Positions 63,256 through 64,000 of a stretch of 64,000 nucleotides of DNA are shown in pieces. The position numbers and the translations under genes are program-made. Origin of the DNA: Theodoxus fluviatilis (taxonomy: Eukaryota; Mollusca; Gastropoda; Cycloneritida; Neritidae); the NCBI GenBank assembly GCA_034096865.1, contig JAWQFJ010002804.1, forward strand, positions 40,998 through 104,997, written 5' to 3'. Position 1 is the first letter of the stretch. The number at the start of each line of letters is the position of its first letter. The notes under the pieces were generated by a model. It did no database searches and had not been told where the DNA came from. It worked only from the letters and a program-made list of their open reading frames with translations.

Positions 63256-64000
63256 TTGGCAGCAGGTCCTTCAGGTAAAGTCCTGAGGGCTTGTAATGAT
63301 CTGATGATCCTGCATTCGTCTCCTATTCCTCCATTGTATATGTAAAACGAAAACTTCAAAAGTCTGCACCAGACGGGAATAGGTAAATGTGTGTACTTGT
63401 GTTTTAGGCTTTGGTTTCTGCAAACTGTATGCAAGCATGAAAATTCATGCATTTGAATTATCTAGATACTTTATGCCTTTTTCCTGAGAAGAAATCACAT
63501 CAGTGTGAACTTTACAGGACACAAACCATCATTTTTCAATCATGATTTTTTCAAAAACTTCCCTCACTGAATTAATTATTTCCCCAACATATGGAACAAT
63601 GAGAGCTTCAATCAGGAAACTGAATTATAGATTGTATCCTTGGCTGACCAACTTATAGAACAAAGATTAGGACACACACACAAAAATAGTTGAGGTAAAG
63701 GTAACATGGGCAAGAAAAGAAGGGTCAACAGGTCATCCTGAACTATTTAAAAGAAACTTGTAGAAGAGGACATATTGAACATATACCAAACATTTGCTGA
63801 TATTGCCTTTTAATATCTTAATTATATACAGTGGATTCCCTGAGTGCTCATACAGCAAGGAAGATTGAACAGCATGCAGTTTGTTGTTTACCATCAATTT
63901 TTTGTGTGTGTGCATGATTCATTTAAAAAAAGTTAGGGTTGGCAGAAAAAAGGGTGGTTGTGTTACTCTAACCAAAATTATTTTAGAAATATTTTAGCCT
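63256..64000. other. No gene assigned
   Basis: Probably intron of the minus-strand gene. A possible acceptor (GACGAATGCAG, minus strand) lies near 63315, but no donor-bounded exon could be defined. Confidence 0.4.

Noticed and set aside
63168..63452. Possible upstream exon of the minus-strand gene
   Set aside because: The frame runs into the 74-bp array, which changes frame every unit, and no convincing donor was found.

Overview
The window looks like nuclear DNA of a lophotrochozoan animal, most likely a gastropod mollusc. It has intron-rich genes with canonical splice sites, a PDCD4 orthologue close to but distinct from the vertebrate one, many non-LTR retrotransposon fragments, fold-back elements, and very abundant microsatellites and minisatellites. 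The assignment to molluscs is an inference from gene structure and repeat style. There is no bacterial or organellar content.

Layout. From 1 to about 29.2 kb I see no host gene, only repeats: a degenerate non-LTR retrotransposon with endonuclease, RT and RNase H (1.4-5.3 kb, minus); a 1.2-kb CTAT microsatellite (7.0-8.2 kb); retroelement 3' ends at 8.2-8.7, 13.5-13.9 and 14.9-15.7 kb; four fold-back elements (10.1-11.1, 11.3-11.6, 16.9-17.3 and 22.3-22.7 kb), one with a perfect 9-bp target-site duplication; and an interspersed repeat at 20.0-21.8 kb whose interior has expanded into a 25-bp minisatellite.

From 29.66 to 48.58 kb (plus strand) lies PDCD4, the tumour-suppressor translation inhibitor that binds eIF4A. 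All ten coding exons can be read, giving about 459 residues. The assembly carries two nearly identical tandem copies of about 4.9 kb (30880-35785 and 35796-40714) separated by ten Ns, so exons 2 and 3 appear twice. This is best explained as an uncollapsed pair of haplotypes.

From 61.73 down to 50.07 kb (minus strand) runs the 3' part of a second conserved multi-exon gene, convergent with PDCD4. I cannot name it. One of its introns (51131-54381) is a U12-type AT-AC intron with the expected donor and branch point. It contains a decayed piggyBac transposon, which itself carries a CR1-like LINE insertion. Another intron carries an L2-like LINE whose edge lies close to a splice acceptor. Further introns hold a 28-bp minisatellite (about 40 copies) and a 74-bp minisatellite (about 20 copies).

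Nothing here is a genetic system in the bacterial sense. The most notable observations are the U12 intron with nested transposons, the exon-duplicating assembly artefact, the loss of the beta-TrCP degron in PDCD4, and the repeat family that seeded a minisatellite.
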